Source: Alteromonas sp. KUL42
GTDB taxonomy: Bacteria > Pseudomonadota > Gammaproteobacteria > Enterobacterales > Alteromonadaceae
Direction of reading: 5' to 3'
NCBI RefSeq assembly: GCF_006538325.1
Contig: NZ_BJKK01000016.1
Location: 1 to 64,000, forward strand
DNA length: 64,000 bases
Shown here one piece after another: positions 26,746 to 35,846 of the stretch. The position numbers and the translations under genes were made by a program. The notes below the pieces were generated by a model. That model ran no database searches. It worked only from the letters and a program-made list of their open reading frames with translations, and was not told the origin of the DNA. The stretch's first letter is position 1. Every line of letters starts with the position of its first letter.

Positions 26746-28086
26746 CTATTGCTCGCTTAGCGCACCTTGTTTATCTAAGCTGTAAAAGCACCACGCTAAA
26801 GTAATACCTCGCGCAAGGAGAAAGGCAAGCAATGCAAACCACAAACTTCTGTTCCCGCTACTTTGGGTAAAAAACCACATGGGGAAGAACACGCCCAGTG
26901 CACTAATTATCATAGTATTACGCATGGCACTTGCGCGCGTTAGTCCTACAAAAACACCATCGTAAAGAAAACACCAATGAGCTAGTAAGGGTAATAGCAC
27001 CATTAACGGCAAGTAAGGTGAGGCAGCATCGACAATGGACGTATGCTCTGTGAGCTGCATTACAATAGTGCTGCCCGAAAAATAGAAAAGTGCACTGTAG
27101 CCAAGAGCAAATAACGACGACCATAATAAACCTTGGTATGTGCGCCGCTTAATTTCGCTGTCGTCTCTTGCGCCTTTTGCTTCTCCTACTAAGGCTTCAA
27201 CACCGTATGCGATACCATCTAATCCTAAGGCGATTAACACAAAAAACTGCATCAAAATGGCATTAACAGCTGCTGGCGTTTCGCCATACCTTGCCCCTTG
27301 AATGGTGAGAAACGCTAAACACCCTTGCAGCGCCAGATTGCGCAGCAGCATGTCACTATTGAGCTTCATAAGCACTTTACGTGCAGCGCGGTCAAACCAG
27401 CTTCGGCAAACACGAACACCACCCGCAAGCTTAATTGACACCATTAACGCCATGGCTGCCATGCTGTATTCCGCTATAATACTGGCAAGTGCCACACCAG
27501 CAACCGAGAACTCGAAGTGAAAGACAAACAAAATATCCAGCGCTGCATTAAGCAAATTGCCGATAATTTGTATCACCATAACGGCGCGGGTTTTCTGTTG
27601 ACCTACCAACCATCCCACCAACGCTAGATTAAGCATAGCTGCTGGCGCTCCCCAAACACGCACGTCAAAATAGGCTTTTAAGTATTCAGCGACGTGAGTG
27701 TTAGGCTGAGTAAGTGCAATGCCCATTTTAACAATGGGCACTTGAAGCAATACAATAAGCACACCCAAGACCATTGCCACACCAATGGTTTGCCAGAGTA
27801 CTTTTGCAGATTCGTACACCCGATTTTCATGGCCTTTTGCCTGCGCACTTAACCCTGTAGAAGACATTCGCAAGAAACCGCAAACCCAGTATATTTGGGT
27901 AAGGATCAGCGCACCTACTGAAGCCCCGGCTAGCATCGCAGGTAATGACATATGCCCGAGTACTGCCGTATCTACCAATCCAAGTAGTGGCGTGGTGACA
28001 TTCGCTAAAATCATCGGCAGCGCTAACGCCAATAGACGTGTATGATCGCTAAAGAAAGAGTGTGGTGAATCTGAACGGCGAGGCAT
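26746..28086 (-). CDS. MATE family efflux transporter (DinF-like)
   Basis: This 446-residue inner-membrane exporter has about twelve predicted helices in two homologous halves; the N-terminal ALPMILANVTTPLLGLVDTAVLG is the MATE family hallmark, closest in style to DinF/NorM proteins. MATE pumps export cationic drugs using Na+ or H+ gradients. In E. coli dinF follows lexA; here it is about 11 kb from lexA, and no LexA box was seen in its short upstream region. It is divergent from the deacetylase gene (61 bp between starts). Confidence 0.92.
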   Translation of the reverse strand: MPRRSDSPHSFFSDHTRLLALALPMILANVTTPLLGLVDTAVLGHMSLPAMLAGASVGALILTQIYWVCGFLRMSSTGLSAQAKGHENRVYESAKVLWQTIGVAMVLGVLIVLLQVPIVKMGIALTQPNTHVAEYLKAYFDVRVWGAPAAMLNLALVGWLVGQQKTRAVMVIQIIGNLLNAALDILFVFHFEFSVAGVALASIIAEYSMAAMALMVSIKLAGGVRVCRSWFDRAARKVLMKLNSDMLLRNLALQGCLAFLTIQGARYGETPAAVNAILMQFFVLIALGLDGIAYGVEALVGEAKGARDDSEIKRRTYQGLLWSSLFALGYSALFYFSGSTIVMQLTEHTSIVDAASPYLPLMVLLPLLAHWCFLYDGVFVGLTRASAMRNTMIISALGVFFPMWFFTQSSGNRSLWFALLAFLLARGITLAWCFYSLDKQGALSEQ

Positions 28087-28147
28087 ACATTGATCTCTAA
28101 TCGGTATTTTCAGCTATATAAAAGTGACCTAACAACGGGAGTGTACC

Positions 28148-29320
28148 ATGTTAAAGGACTTTCTTAGACGGGCAAAAAGCCTTGTGGCTAAATGGGCTAT
28201 TAGCACTACGAGGGTTTCGGGGAATGAATGGGCTTATCTAAACACATTTAAGTCAACCTTTGCGTTAACATTGCTTGGTCTTTCAACTGTCCCCCCTGCA
28301 TGGTCACACTCAAATGAGGGTCACTCTTCCACTGTGCCAAACGCAGCTATATTGCTTTATCATCATGTATCAACAAAAACGCCACCCAGTACAAGTATTT
28401 CCCCTGACGATTTTTTAGCGCATATGCAATACCTAAAAGCGCATCATACTGTGGTGCCACTTCAAGATGTGGTTAACGCGCTTAAAGCAGGATCGCCGCT
28501 TCCCGACAAAGCCGTTGCAATTACTTTTGACGACGGTTATGCCAATATTTTGGACAATGCCCATCCTATTCTGACTGACATGGGGTTTAGCTATACTATT
28601 TTTATCAATCCAAATGAAATTGGCGTTGGTCCTAAGCAGCTAACCTGGGAGCAAGTCATTGCCATGCAAAGCGAAGGCGTGACATTTGCAAACCATACGC
28701 TAGACCATTTGCATATGTTAAACGGTGAGAGTACGCAAAATGAAACAACATGGCTTAAACAAGTGTGGGATAACGTACTAGCAGCTGAGCAGAATATTAA
28801 AGAAAAGTTGGACGTTGAGTTACGCTATCTAGCATACCCCTTCGGTGAATATAATGTGGCGTTAACCGCACAACTGAAAGAGGCTGGCTATATAGGTTTT
28901 GGTCAGCACTCTGGCGCGGTAGGCCCATTGAGCAATCTTCAAGCACTCCCGCGTTTTCCGGCTGCAGGCCCATATGCAAATTTAGCTACACTTAAAAATA
29001 AGCTGAATAGTTTGGCTATGCCGGTTGTCGAGACATCTTTGCCCGAGCCTCGTCAGCGTAGTAGAACGTTAGTTAACCCCGTACGGCTAACGGTTGAAAG
29101 TGACGACATGCGACTATCGCAAGTGAATTGCTTTTACAGTGGAAAACCTATTCCCACGTCAGTGGATGAAAACACCTTTGCTTTTACGCTAGATAGCGCA
29201 TTACCTGTGGGTCGTTCTAGAGTAAATTGTACTGCACCTTCAATTAGTCAAGCTGGGCGATACTATTGGTATTCCGTGCCATTTTTTGTGGCAGACGAAC
29301 AAGGTAATTACCCAGACTAA
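28148..29320 (+). CDS. Exported polysaccharide deacetylase (NodB domain)
   Basis: The 390-residue protein has a long N-terminus with a hydrophobic signal near residues 36-55 (STFALTLLGLSTVPPAWS) and a NodB domain (about 65-300). The metal/catalytic motif is FDDGY (D128, D129) and the metal-binding HxxxH is H183/H187 in ANHTLDHL; a PFGEY motif follows. The C-terminal 90 residues form a separate beta-rich domain with two Cys. It probably removes N-acetyl groups from an envelope glycan. The N-terminal 35 residues before the signal are unusual; a later start cannot be excluded. Confidence 0.9.
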   Translation: MLKDFLRRAKSLVAKWAISTTRVSGNEWAYLNTFKSTFALTLLGLSTVPPAWSHSNEGHSSTVPNAAILLYHHVSTKTPPSTSISPDDFLAHMQYLKAHHTVVPLQDVVNALKAGSPLPDKAVAITFDDGYANILDNAHPILTDMGFSYTIFINPNEIGVGPKQLTWEQVIAMQSEGVTFANHTLDHLHMLNGESTQNETTWLKQVWDNVLAAEQNIKEKLDVELRYLAYPFGEYNVALTAQLKEAGYIGFGQHSGAVGPLSNLQALPRFPAAGPYANLATLKNKLNSLAMPVVETSLPEPRQRSRTLVNPVRLTVESDDMRLSQVNCFYSGKPIPTSVDENTFAFTLDSALPVGRSRVNCTAPSISQAGRYYWYSVPFFVADEQGNYPD

Positions 29321-29323
29321 ACC

Positions 29324-29355
29324 TGTAGAGCTTTGCTCTAATGCAAAGCTCTACA
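29324..29355. terminator. Strong hairpin between convergent deacetylase and GNAT genes
   Basis: Perfect 13-bp arms TGTAGAGCTTTGC (29324-29336) and GCAAAGCTCTACA (29343-29355) with a 6-nt loop sit between two converging genes, 4 bp after the deacetylase stop. There is no long T-run, so bidirectional termination is likely but not certain. Confidence 0.7.
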
Positions 29356-29373
29356 ACCATAGATAAACAAAAA

Positions 29374-29961
29374 TTACACGTCGCGCGAAAAACGTATAAA
29401 GCCTTTATTGATGGACGCTTCACTAAACCCAAGTTTTTGATAAAAACGAATAGCCGGAATATTGGCTACTTCAACGTCTAGTACCATTTTTTGTTTATTT
29501 AGTTTTTCTGCGCGCTTTTGCATGGTATCAACTAAAGCTGATCCCACACCTTGGCGTTTTGCATGCTCTGCAACAGAAAGGTGTCCAATCATAAGCTCAG
29601 TATTTTTCGGTGGTGATAAGTTAACCGCGACAGTTTGATTGCGCACCAGTACTGTCATCGCTTCATCAAGGGTAAAATAAGAGGTCATACTGTCGAGTGT
29701 GGCACGGTCGAAAGCCGCTCCGAGCTTGCTATGCCAAGAAGTAACCACACCACAAATACCTTTGGCACTTTCTGCCACCCAGTGATTCTTAAACCCGTAC
29801 TGCCCAACACCAAGCTGCCATGCATGGGTAAGATAACCCAGTGCAGTCTTTTGTGGGTTATGTTCAAAAATAGAAGTAATCAATGACTCTGCGGCACTTA
29901 AAATAAGCGGAGTCGCCTGCGCAGCATCAGAGGCTGCACCTAGCCTAATTTTGATATCCAT
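29374..29961 (-). CDS. GNAT family N-acetyltransferase
   Basis: The 195-residue protein shows the GNAT acetyl-CoA motif A (LSVAEHAKRQGVGSALVDTM, about residues 125-145) and the FYQKLGF motif B (about 170), typical of small N-acetyltransferases. The substrate is unknown. It begins 1 bp after the SCO gene stop, so it is translated from the same cox-assembly transcript, although a link to oxidase assembly is not established. Confidence 0.88.
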   Translation of the reverse strand: MDIKIRLGAASDAAQATPLILSAAESLITSIFEHNPQKTALGYLTHAWQLGVGQYGFKNHWVAESAKGICGVVTSWHSKLGAAFDRATLDSMTSYFTLDEAMTVLVRNQTVAVNLSPPKNTELMIGHLSVAEHAKRQGVGSALVDTMQKRAEKLNKQKMVLDVEVANIPAIRFYQKLGFSEASINKGFIRFSRDV

Positions 29962-29962
29962 A

Positions 29963-30613
29963 TTACTGCTTTGTGATTATAACTGGCATATCTTCCAGTA
30001 TTTGCTGAGAATCACTTATCGATAGCTTTCCAGGCTCTCTTTTTGGTTTAAATCTCCCTATCACCCTAGCTTGAGGGTCGACAAGCACAACAGACGCACT
30101 ATGGTCTACTAAGTAATTGGGGTTGTCGGTGCTTTCAGCCATTGCGTACATCATGCCCAAATTGCGAACAAAGGGAAATAAGGCTGCGTGCTCGCCGGTA
30201 ACCGCCACAAACTCGCTATTAAAATAGCTCACATATTCAGAAAGTCTATCTATTGTGTCTCGTTTAGGATCAACCGACACAAAAATGACACGAATGGGGT
30301 TAGAACTCTCTATCGCTTGTAACTCTGGATAAATTTCATTGAGTTGGGCCATGGTTGTTGGACAAATATCAGGGCAAAAGGTGTAACCGACAAACAGGAG
30401 GCTCCACTGGCCTAAAAGTGATGCTTCAGTAAAGGTATTTTGCTCGTCATCCGTCAAAGAGAATGGGGCGATTACTCTTGGTTCAGGGTAGGACTGAAAG
30501 TACTTAGGTATAGCCTCACTGTGAGAGCCTGGGGGCGCGATATAAAGCGCCCCAACAATGCCGGCGACCAGTGCAACAGCAGCTATAACACCAACTAAAA
30601 TCTTTTGATTCAT
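29963..30613 (-). CDS. SCO1/SenC family copper chaperone
   Basis: SCO proteins deliver copper to the CuA centre of cytochrome oxidase subunit II, or act as its thiol reductase. The 216-residue product has one N-terminal membrane anchor (about residues 5-25), a thioredoxin-like fold, the copper CxxxC in [11 protein letters not shown] and the conserved His in YLVDHSAS. Its start overlaps the cyoE stop by 4 bp (ATGA), so the genes are translationally coupled. Confidence 0.94.
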   Translation of the reverse strand: MNQKILVGVIAAVALVAGIVGALYIAPPGSHSEAIPKYFQSYPEPRVIAPFSLTDDEQNTFTEASLLGQWSLLFVGYTFCPDICPTTMAQLNEIYPELQAIESSNPIRVIFVSVDPKRDTIDRLSEYVSYFNSEFVAVTGEHAALFPFVRNLGMMYAMAESTDNPNYLVDHSASVVLVDPQARVIGRFKPKREPGKLSISDSQQILEDMPVIITKQ

Positions 30614-31527
30614 AAACTTAAAGGTATGTAGTGGTCTAAAAGTAATACCACAAACAATAACATGAGATGAATAATTGAGAACCTAAAAGTTTTCATAGCA
30701 GTTTGCGCTTGCGCTGCAAACTTTAGCTTCACCGCGTAGTAAAGGAAGCCAAGATTAAGCACACTAGAGCCGATCAGGTAAATGAGATCGCTCATACCAA
30801 TCAAATAAGGCATTAAGCAAACAAGACCCAATAAAACGGTATATAAGAGCACTGACGTTTTGGTAAATGACACACCATGGGTCACCGGCAACATCGGCAC
30901 TTTCGCTTTTGCGTAGTCTTTTTCACGGTGAATAGCTAACGCCCAAAAATGTGGTGGTGTCCACGTGAATACAATTAATACCAACAGCAAAGCATGCGCG
31001 TGCACTTCACCTGTAACCGCGGTCCAACCCAACAACGGCGGAGCAGCACCTGCAAGACCTCCAATCACAATGTTCTGAGGGGTGGCGCGCTTCAAGTACA
31101 TGGTATAAACAAACGCGTAACCAACAAGGCTCGCCAAGGTTAACCACGCGGTTAACATATTGACAAATACTGCAAGTAGCGCAAACCCCAAAGTGCCTAG
31201 CACCAAAGCAAACCACAGGGCATTTCCTACACTCACTTTCCCCTTTGCAACAGGGCGATTGAAGGTACGCGCCATCATGCTATCAATTTTGTGGTCCACC
31301 ACGTGGTTGATAACCGCCGCAGATGCCGACAACATACCAATACCTGCAAGCCCGCTTATCAACGTGACAGCATCCACCCAACCAGGCGTAGCCAAACACA
31401 TACCCACAAGTGCAGTGAGCAGTAACAACATAACCACATTAGGCTTTGTCATCTCATAATAATCACGCCAAGACACCGTTTTGTGTTGTTTGGTAACACT
31501 CGCTTGAAAAGAAACAGATTTAGCCAT
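30610..31527 (-). CDS. cyoE: Protoheme IX farnesyltransferase (heme O synthase)
   Basis: This UbiA-family prenyltransferase adds the farnesyl group to protoheme to make heme O. The 305-residue protein has about nine membrane helices with the two Asp-rich motifs: [19 protein letters not shown] (about residues 72-90) and the [16 protein letters not shown] loop. It overlaps the ctaA gene by 8 bp upstream and the SCO gene by 4 bp downstream. It is named ctaB in many cox operons. Confidence 0.95.
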   Translation of the reverse strand: MAKSVSFQASVTKQHKTVSWRDYYEMTKPNVVMLLLLTALVGMCLATPGWVDAVTLISGLAGIGMLSASAAVINHVVDHKIDSMMARTFNRPVAKGKVSVGNALWFALVLGTLGFALLAVFVNMLTAWLTLASLVGYAFVYTMYLKRATPQNIVIGGLAGAAPPLLGWTAVTGEVHAHALLLVLIVFTWTPPHFWALAIHREKDYAKAKVPMLPVTHGVSFTKTSVLLYTVLLGLVCLMPYLIGMSDLIYLIGSSVLNLGFLYYAVKLKFAAQAQTAMKTFRFSIIHLMLLFVVLLLDHYIPLSL

Positions 31528-32734
31528 GGAAGCCTCCAGGAACTTTCGTTAAAGCATGCTCAGAAAAATTAGCTGTTGTTGATACAGATGACATTGCAGC
31601 GGCGGGGGCTGATGATGCTCTGCCGAATTCGGTTCGATGGTTTACTTCTCTGTTTTGTACTAGCTCGGACGCTGACAAGCGGTGCCATAGAGAAAAAACA
31701 AGAAACAGTAAAGAAAGAAGTAACACAGCGGCAACGGCATTGTGCATAACCGCAACCGCGAGAGGTAGCATAAATACGATATTGCTAACGCCAAGTGAAA
31801 CTTGAACACACAAGGTCACCAGCATAAACCAGCCAATGCGCTTTTGCTCGTTTGTTACTGTTTTCGCTCTTAACACACTGACACCTAACGCGAGTAGGTA
31901 AACAAACGTCACGAGCGCTCCCATTCTATGCACAATGTGCATTGTCATACGCTCATCATAATCATGTGCACCAAATTCATAGTTATCAGCCTCAGGAACA
32001 CTGTAAGCCCCTGCAAAATCCAGTTTCTGTTGCCACCCTTCTTCACAAATTGGCATATCAGTACAGGCAAGTGCAGCGTAATTAGCCGACGTCCACCCAC
32101 CTAATGCAATTTGAACAACAAGCACCAAAACACCTAACGTTGCAAAACGAAACAATGTACGTTGGGTGCTGCCTTCCTCTGCAGTGAGTTTCTCTGTTGA
32201 AGGCACGTTTAACGGTGCAGTGGATAAAGGAACTGTAGACGAAATAACTTGCGCCTGTTCGCGGTTGCGCAGCCGTAAGTACAAAATAAACAAACAACTC
32301 AGTACGCTAAAGCCTCCTAGTAAGTGACCCATCACTACAACGGGTAACAAATTCAGAGTCACCGTCCACATCCCTAGCGCAGCTTGAAATGTAATTAACC
32401 CCAGAAGCAAAATGGGAAGCTTAAGAGGAAGTCCTTCGTGTCGCTTTTTTATTGCAATGACAGCAATTGCCAAAACACAAAGGCCTAAGGTGCCAGCGAA
32501 ATAACGATGAATCATTTCATTCCACGCCTTTGCCGCTTCAACTGGTCGCTCGGGATATGCAGCGTTTGCCTTCGCGACTTTATCTTCACTTAGTGGCACC
32601 GTTAAATGCCCATAACAGCCAGGCCAATCAGGGCATCCCAAACCCGCATCAGTTAATCTAGTGTAGGCGCCTAAAATGATCACGACCGCGGCAAGAAAGA
32701 GACTAAATAGCGTTAACTTTTTCATCATACTCAT
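31520..32734 (-). CDS. ctaA: Heme A synthase (COX15/CtaA)
   Basis: CtaA oxidises heme O to heme A for the aa3 oxidase. The 404-residue membrane protein has eight predicted helices, the N-terminal [16 protein letters not shown] motif with its cysteine pair, an [14 protein letters not shown] loop in the second half, and His residues in WNEMIHRYF and [13 protein letters not shown] that act as heme ligands in the family. It overlaps the 196-codon upstream gene by 4 bp and cyoE by 8 bp. Confidence 0.95.
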   Translation of the reverse strand: MSMMKKLTLFSLFLAAVVIILGAYTRLTDAGLGCPDWPGCYGHLTVPLSEDKVAKANAAYPERPVEAAKAWNEMIHRYFAGTLGLCVLAIAVIAIKKRHEGLPLKLPILLLGLITFQAALGMWTVTLNLLPVVVMGHLLGGFSVLSCLFILYLRLRNREQAQVISSTVPLSTAPLNVPSTEKLTAEEGSTQRTLFRFATLGVLVLVVQIALGGWTSANYAALACTDMPICEEGWQQKLDFAGAYSVPEADNYEFGAHDYDERMTMHIVHRMGALVTFVYLLALGVSVLRAKTVTNEQKRIGWFMLVTLCVQVSLGVSNIVFMLPLAVAVMHNAVAAVLLLSLLFLVFSLWHRLSASELVQNREVNHRTEFGRASSAPAAAMSSVSTTANFSEHALTKVPGGFHG

Positions 32735-33288
32735 CCTATACGAGACAGTTTTAGAAGCTTTCGCATGTCTGCGAGCATGTCTCGGCTCCCCATCACCGCC
32801 TCTTTTCTGTCGCTGTTAATCTGATAAAACAGCATGGCATTATTCTGTGTATCTACAATGTAGACGCTGTTGTCTTCAAGACCAGAAAGCGCTTTGGCTT
32901 CAAGGGTTGCAACATTGGGATAGTCAGACAAAGCAGAAAGCGCATTTTTGTCACTCGTTTCATGGGTAAGAACCAACGCCTCAGCGCGGTCTGACTCTTT
33001 ACCTAATGCCAACCACACTTGATTTATACTGAAAAGCGCATTTTCACACACAGCATCACACTGGCTAGGAAGCACGTAAACCAACCGCCATTTAGGATCA
33101 ACTTGGTTTAGCGCTGATGTCATATCAATGGTTGGTGATAGCAATTGCCCTTTATTTGTTGCTGCCTTAGTGAACCAATCATTTTCTAATGCCAATTTGG
33201 CCAAAATCACTGGCACAACAAATACTGCCACCATTAGCAGCAGTGTTTTCTTTGATGCGGTAGGATTTTGTGATGCAGTATTACTCAT
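32731..33288 (-). CDS. Membrane-anchored CxxxC protein of the cox assembly cluster
   Basis: The protein of about 185 residues has an N-terminal membrane helix (about residues 16-35), then a thioredoxin-like region with QCDAVCENAL, a CxxxC motif like that of SCO copper proteins. The order matches an uncharacterised cox-cluster gene found between SURF1 and COX15 in many gammaproteobacteria. A role in Cu handling or thiol exchange during oxidase assembly is an inference. It overlaps surf1 by 8 bp and ctaA by 4 bp. Confidence 0.82.
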   Translation of the reverse strand: MSNTASQNPTASKKTLLLMVAVFVVPVILAKLALENDWFTKAATNKGQLLSPTIDMTSALNQVDPKWRLVYVLPSQCDAVCENALFSINQVWLALGKESDRAEALVLTHETSDKNALSALSDYPNVATLEAKALSGLEDNSVYIVDTQNNAMLFYQINSDRKEAVMGSRDMLADMRKLLKLSRIG

Positions 33289-33985
33289 ATCTACGTCCTT
33301 TCTTACTGATAGCAAACCCACCTATAGCGGCTGCTGCAATGGCTAAGCCAAACCACTGCAATGCATAACCAAGGTGCTTTTGTGGTGACATCACCACAGG
33401 CTGATAAACACGCACGAAGGCTGGGTCTTCTGAGGTTAATTGAATGACAAAGGGTAATAGTTGACGCTCTAAGCCTTCGCTAATTGCATCAATATCAAGC
33501 TTTTGAACTAAAGCGGGAAAAACCGATAAACGTGTATTAGTTTCTTTCACAAGCGGATTATCGCTCGGGAAAGTAATGACACCTGAAAATGTAAAGAGGC
33601 CAGTATCAATGTTTATAGAGGGCAAACTACGCAACATGTCAGGGGCAGGAACCCAACCGTAGTTTACTAATAACCAGCCCATGTTGGTATTTACAGGTAT
33701 GACGACATCAAACCCCACTTGTTGCTGGTGAATTTGATTGTCGAGATAGAGAACGCGAGAAGCATCAGGAGTGCCTACAAAAGTGACGTCGATATCTCTG
33801 GGATCGTCTTGTGCTAAAGCCTGCTCTAAAACCAAGCTACCATTACTTTGCTTTTGCGCTATGCTAGCTAAACGGTGTTGCTTTTGTATCATTCGTTCAA
33901 TCTGCCAATACCCCAAGCCGCACATAATGACTACACTAATTGATGTCATTATCCAGGCGATAAGTGAACTTGAACGTCTAGACAT
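33281..33985 (-). CDS. SURF1 family cytochrome oxidase assembly protein
   Basis: SURF1 helps insert heme A into oxidase subunit I. The product of about 234 residues has N- and C-terminal membrane helices (about residues 10-28 and 208-226) around a periplasmic domain with LGYWQIERMIQKQ and LVNYGWVP, and ends with HLGYALQWFGLAIAA, all family features. The ATG at 33985 (MSRRSSS) is preferred. It is co-directional with the assembly genes but separated from coxC by the oppositely oriented DUF2909 gene. Confidence 0.92.
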   Translation of the reverse strand: MSRRSSSLIAWIMTSISVVIMCGLGYWQIERMIQKQHRLASIAQKQSNGSLVLEQALAQDDPRDIDVTFVGTPDASRVLYLDNQIHQQQVGFDVVIPVNTNMGWLLVNYGWVPAPDMLRSLPSINIDTGLFTFSGVITFPSDNPLVKETNTRLSVFPALVQKLDIDAISEGLERQLLPFVIQLTSEDPAFVRVYQPVVMSPQKHLGYALQWFGLAIAAAAIGGFAISKKGRRYE

Positions 33986-34033
33986 GATCAGCGAACTCTG
34001 CAAAAACCAATAACAAAAACAGAGGTAGTAAAA

Positions 34034-34240
34034 ATGATAAAAATAATCCTTGTTGCTTTAGTCATATACATGATTGTTAACTTGTTTATGGCAATGCGAG
34101 TGATGATGAAGAACGACCCTAAAAACGGACCTATGAGTAAATACATCGGGCGTAGAGTGCTAACTTCAGCAGTCATTGTGGTTATTATTCTTATTGCCAT
34201 TGGCACCGGTTTAATTACACCAAACCCCAGACCTTACTGA
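34034..34240 (+). CDS. DUF2909 twin-transmembrane protein
   Basis: This 68-residue inner-membrane protein has two helices (about residues 3-21 and 42-60) around a short polar loop with KNDPKNGPMSKYIGRR, the pattern of the DUF2909 family. The family is often encoded in cox clusters; the function is unknown. It lies on the strand opposite to the cox genes, between coxC and SURF1, so it must have its own promoter in the 48 bp upstream of its start. Confidence 0.85.
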   Translation: MIKIILVALVIYMIVNLFMAMRVMMKNDPKNGPMSKYIGRRVLTSAVIVVIILIAIGTGLITPNPRPY

Positions 34241-34249
34241 GGTTTGGTG
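34218..34249. terminator. Hairpin between DUF2909 gene and coxC
   Basis: Perfect 9-bp arms CACCAAACC (34218-34226) and GGTTTGGTG (34241-34249) overlap the last codons and stop of the DUF2909 gene and lie 10 bp from the stop of convergent coxC. This is likely a shared terminator. No long T-run is present on either strand. Confidence 0.5.
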
Positions 34250-34258
34250 CATACACAA

Positions 34259-35137
34259 CTAAAGTACGTAAACGAAGATATATAGCATTACCCAGACAAC
34301 ATCGACAAAGTGCCAATACCAACTACCTGCTTGGAACGCGAAGTGGTTTTCTGGTGTAAAGTGCCCTTTCAACACCCTAAAGAACAATACAATCAGAATA
34401 ATGGTGCCCAATGTCACATGCATGCCGTGGAAACCGGTCAGCATAAAGAATGTGTTGCCGTAAATTCCAGATTGCAGGGTTAGACCAAGCTCTTGATAGG
34501 CGTGGATATATTCTTCAACCTGTAGGAATAAAAAGCCACAACCCAATAAAATGGTTAGCCCCAACATTAATGTAAGCTGCTTGCGCTTATTTTGTTCTAA
34601 GCCCACATGTGCAAAATGGAGCGTTACCGATGAAATCAATAATATGATGGTATTGATTGTAGGTAAGCCTGCTGCACTCATTTGCTGGGTCGTTGTGCCA
34701 CCGGGCGTGTTAGTCAACGGCCACATTGCTTCGAAAGCAGGCCATAATACTTCATTGGTCATGGCATTATTCGATGCACCACCTAGCCATGGCACCGCAA
34801 TAAATCGGGCATAGTAAAGGGCACCAAAAAACGCCGCAAAAAACATGACTTCAGAGAAAATGAACCAACTCATTCCCTGGCGATATGAGCGGCCTAATTG
34901 GTCGCTATAAAGCCCTGACATCGACTCATCAATTTGGTTTTTAAACCATCCAACCAGCATAACTAATAAGACAGCAATGCCGCCAAACAAAATATGTTTA
35001 CCGTATCCGGTTTCACCTTTCGTGGCTTCAATGACAAAATTGCCTGCTCCAACAGCGATTAAGAACAGTGCGACCGCACCAACAATAGGCCATGGGCTTT
35101 GTGCGGGTACGTAGTATTTTTGATATTCTTGTTGCAT
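34259..35137 (-). CDS. coxC: Cytochrome c oxidase subunit III
   Basis: This is subunit III of the aa3 oxidase, which protects proton uptake and enzyme lifetime. The 292-residue protein has seven predicted membrane helices, SEVMFFAAFFGALYYARF, and the C-terminal FHGMHVTLGTI and WYWHFVDVVWVMLYIFVY motifs typical of subunit III. A helix-flanked loop of about 40 residues near residues 120-150 is normal for this branch. It follows cox11 by 25 bp. Confidence 0.96.
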   Translation of the reverse strand: MQQEYQKYYVPAQSPWPIVGAVALFLIAVGAGNFVIEATKGETGYGKHILFGGIAVLLVMLVGWFKNQIDESMSGLYSDQLGRSYRQGMSWFIFSEVMFFAAFFGALYYARFIAVPWLGGASNNAMTNEVLWPAFEAMWPLTNTPGGTTTQQMSAAGLPTINTIILLISSVTLHFAHVGLEQNKRKQLTLMLGLTILLGCGFLFLQVEEYIHAYQELGLTLQSGIYGNTFFMLTGFHGMHVTLGTIILIVLFFRVLKGHFTPENHFAFQAGSWYWHFVDVVWVMLYIFVYVL

Positions 35138-35162
35138 TTTGTTCTCCTTACCCCTTTACCAG

Positions 35163-35750
35163 TTACTTCCCGCTTTCGGCGCTATTAACCATAAAAGGAT
35201 TCGGTTTTGTCGTTAGATCACTTGCTCGCGCAGTGACGTCATAGAGTGTGTACTGCAAAGTTAAATACGTTATTTCTTGAGGAATTTGAGGGTCGACATA
35301 AAACTGCATGGGCATGTACGCCTCACTTCCTGCGTCAAGTGGTTGCTGGTTAAAGCAAAAGCACTCTGTTTTGTTGAGATACAGCGCTGCGGTGCCCGGA
35401 GAAACTGACGGTATTGCTTGCGCTACAATATTGCTTGAAGCTGGGTTTCGCACGTAAAACGATACCGTATTCAGCTCACCGGGATGCACTTTCACGCGTT
35501 TGGTTTCTGCGCGAAACTCCCATGGCATGCCCGTGTTTGTGCGCGTGATAAACTCGACGGTTACTTCTCTAGACTCATCAATCTCCACAGAGGAGTAAAC
35601 CGCGGCAGTCTTGTCAGTTTTACCGTTAATTCCCGCTACATCACAAAAAACGTCGTACAAAGGCACAAGGGCAAACCCAAAGCCAAACATGCCAATAACA
35701 ATAACAATTAGCTTTAGCACCATTTTGTTATTTGCACTTTGTTGCGACAT
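35163..35750 (-). CDS. ctaG: Cytochrome c oxidase assembly protein Cox11/CtaG
   Basis: Cox11 delivers copper to the CuB site in subunit I. The 195-residue protein has one N-terminal membrane helix (about residues 10-30), LVPLYDVFCDVAGINGKT with its conserved Cys, and the copper motif ECFCFNQQPLDAG (CFCF) near residue 135. AGGAGG lies 7 nt before the start. It sits between coxA and coxC, the usual order. Confidence 0.95.
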   Translation of the reverse strand: MSQQSANNKMVLKLIVIVIGMFGFGFALVPLYDVFCDVAGINGKTDKTAAVYSSVEIDESREVTVEFITRTNTGMPWEFRAETKRVKVHPGELNTVSFYVRNPASSNIVAQAIPSVSPGTAALYLNKTECFCFNQQPLDAGSEAYMPMQFYVDPQIPQEITYLTLQYTLYDVTARASDLTTKPNPFMVNSAESGK

Positions 35751-35846
35751 TGTTCAACCTCCTATTAACGCGCTTCAACAGGGAGGCGGTATGCACTGCG
35801 TTGTTTAACCGTGCAACCACTGCCCATATGTTGAAATCGCTGTGGC

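Noticed and set aside
26022-28086. MATE gene as LexA-controlled dinF
   Set aside because: No CTG-N10-CAG box was seen in the 61-bp gap upstream of the gene, and lexA is about 11 kb away.
35765-35827. A 20-codon minus-strand ORF between coxA and cox11, ending just before the cox11 Shine-Dalgarno
   Set aside because: No good ribosome-binding site, no membrane helix and no resemblance to known small oxidase assembly proteins.
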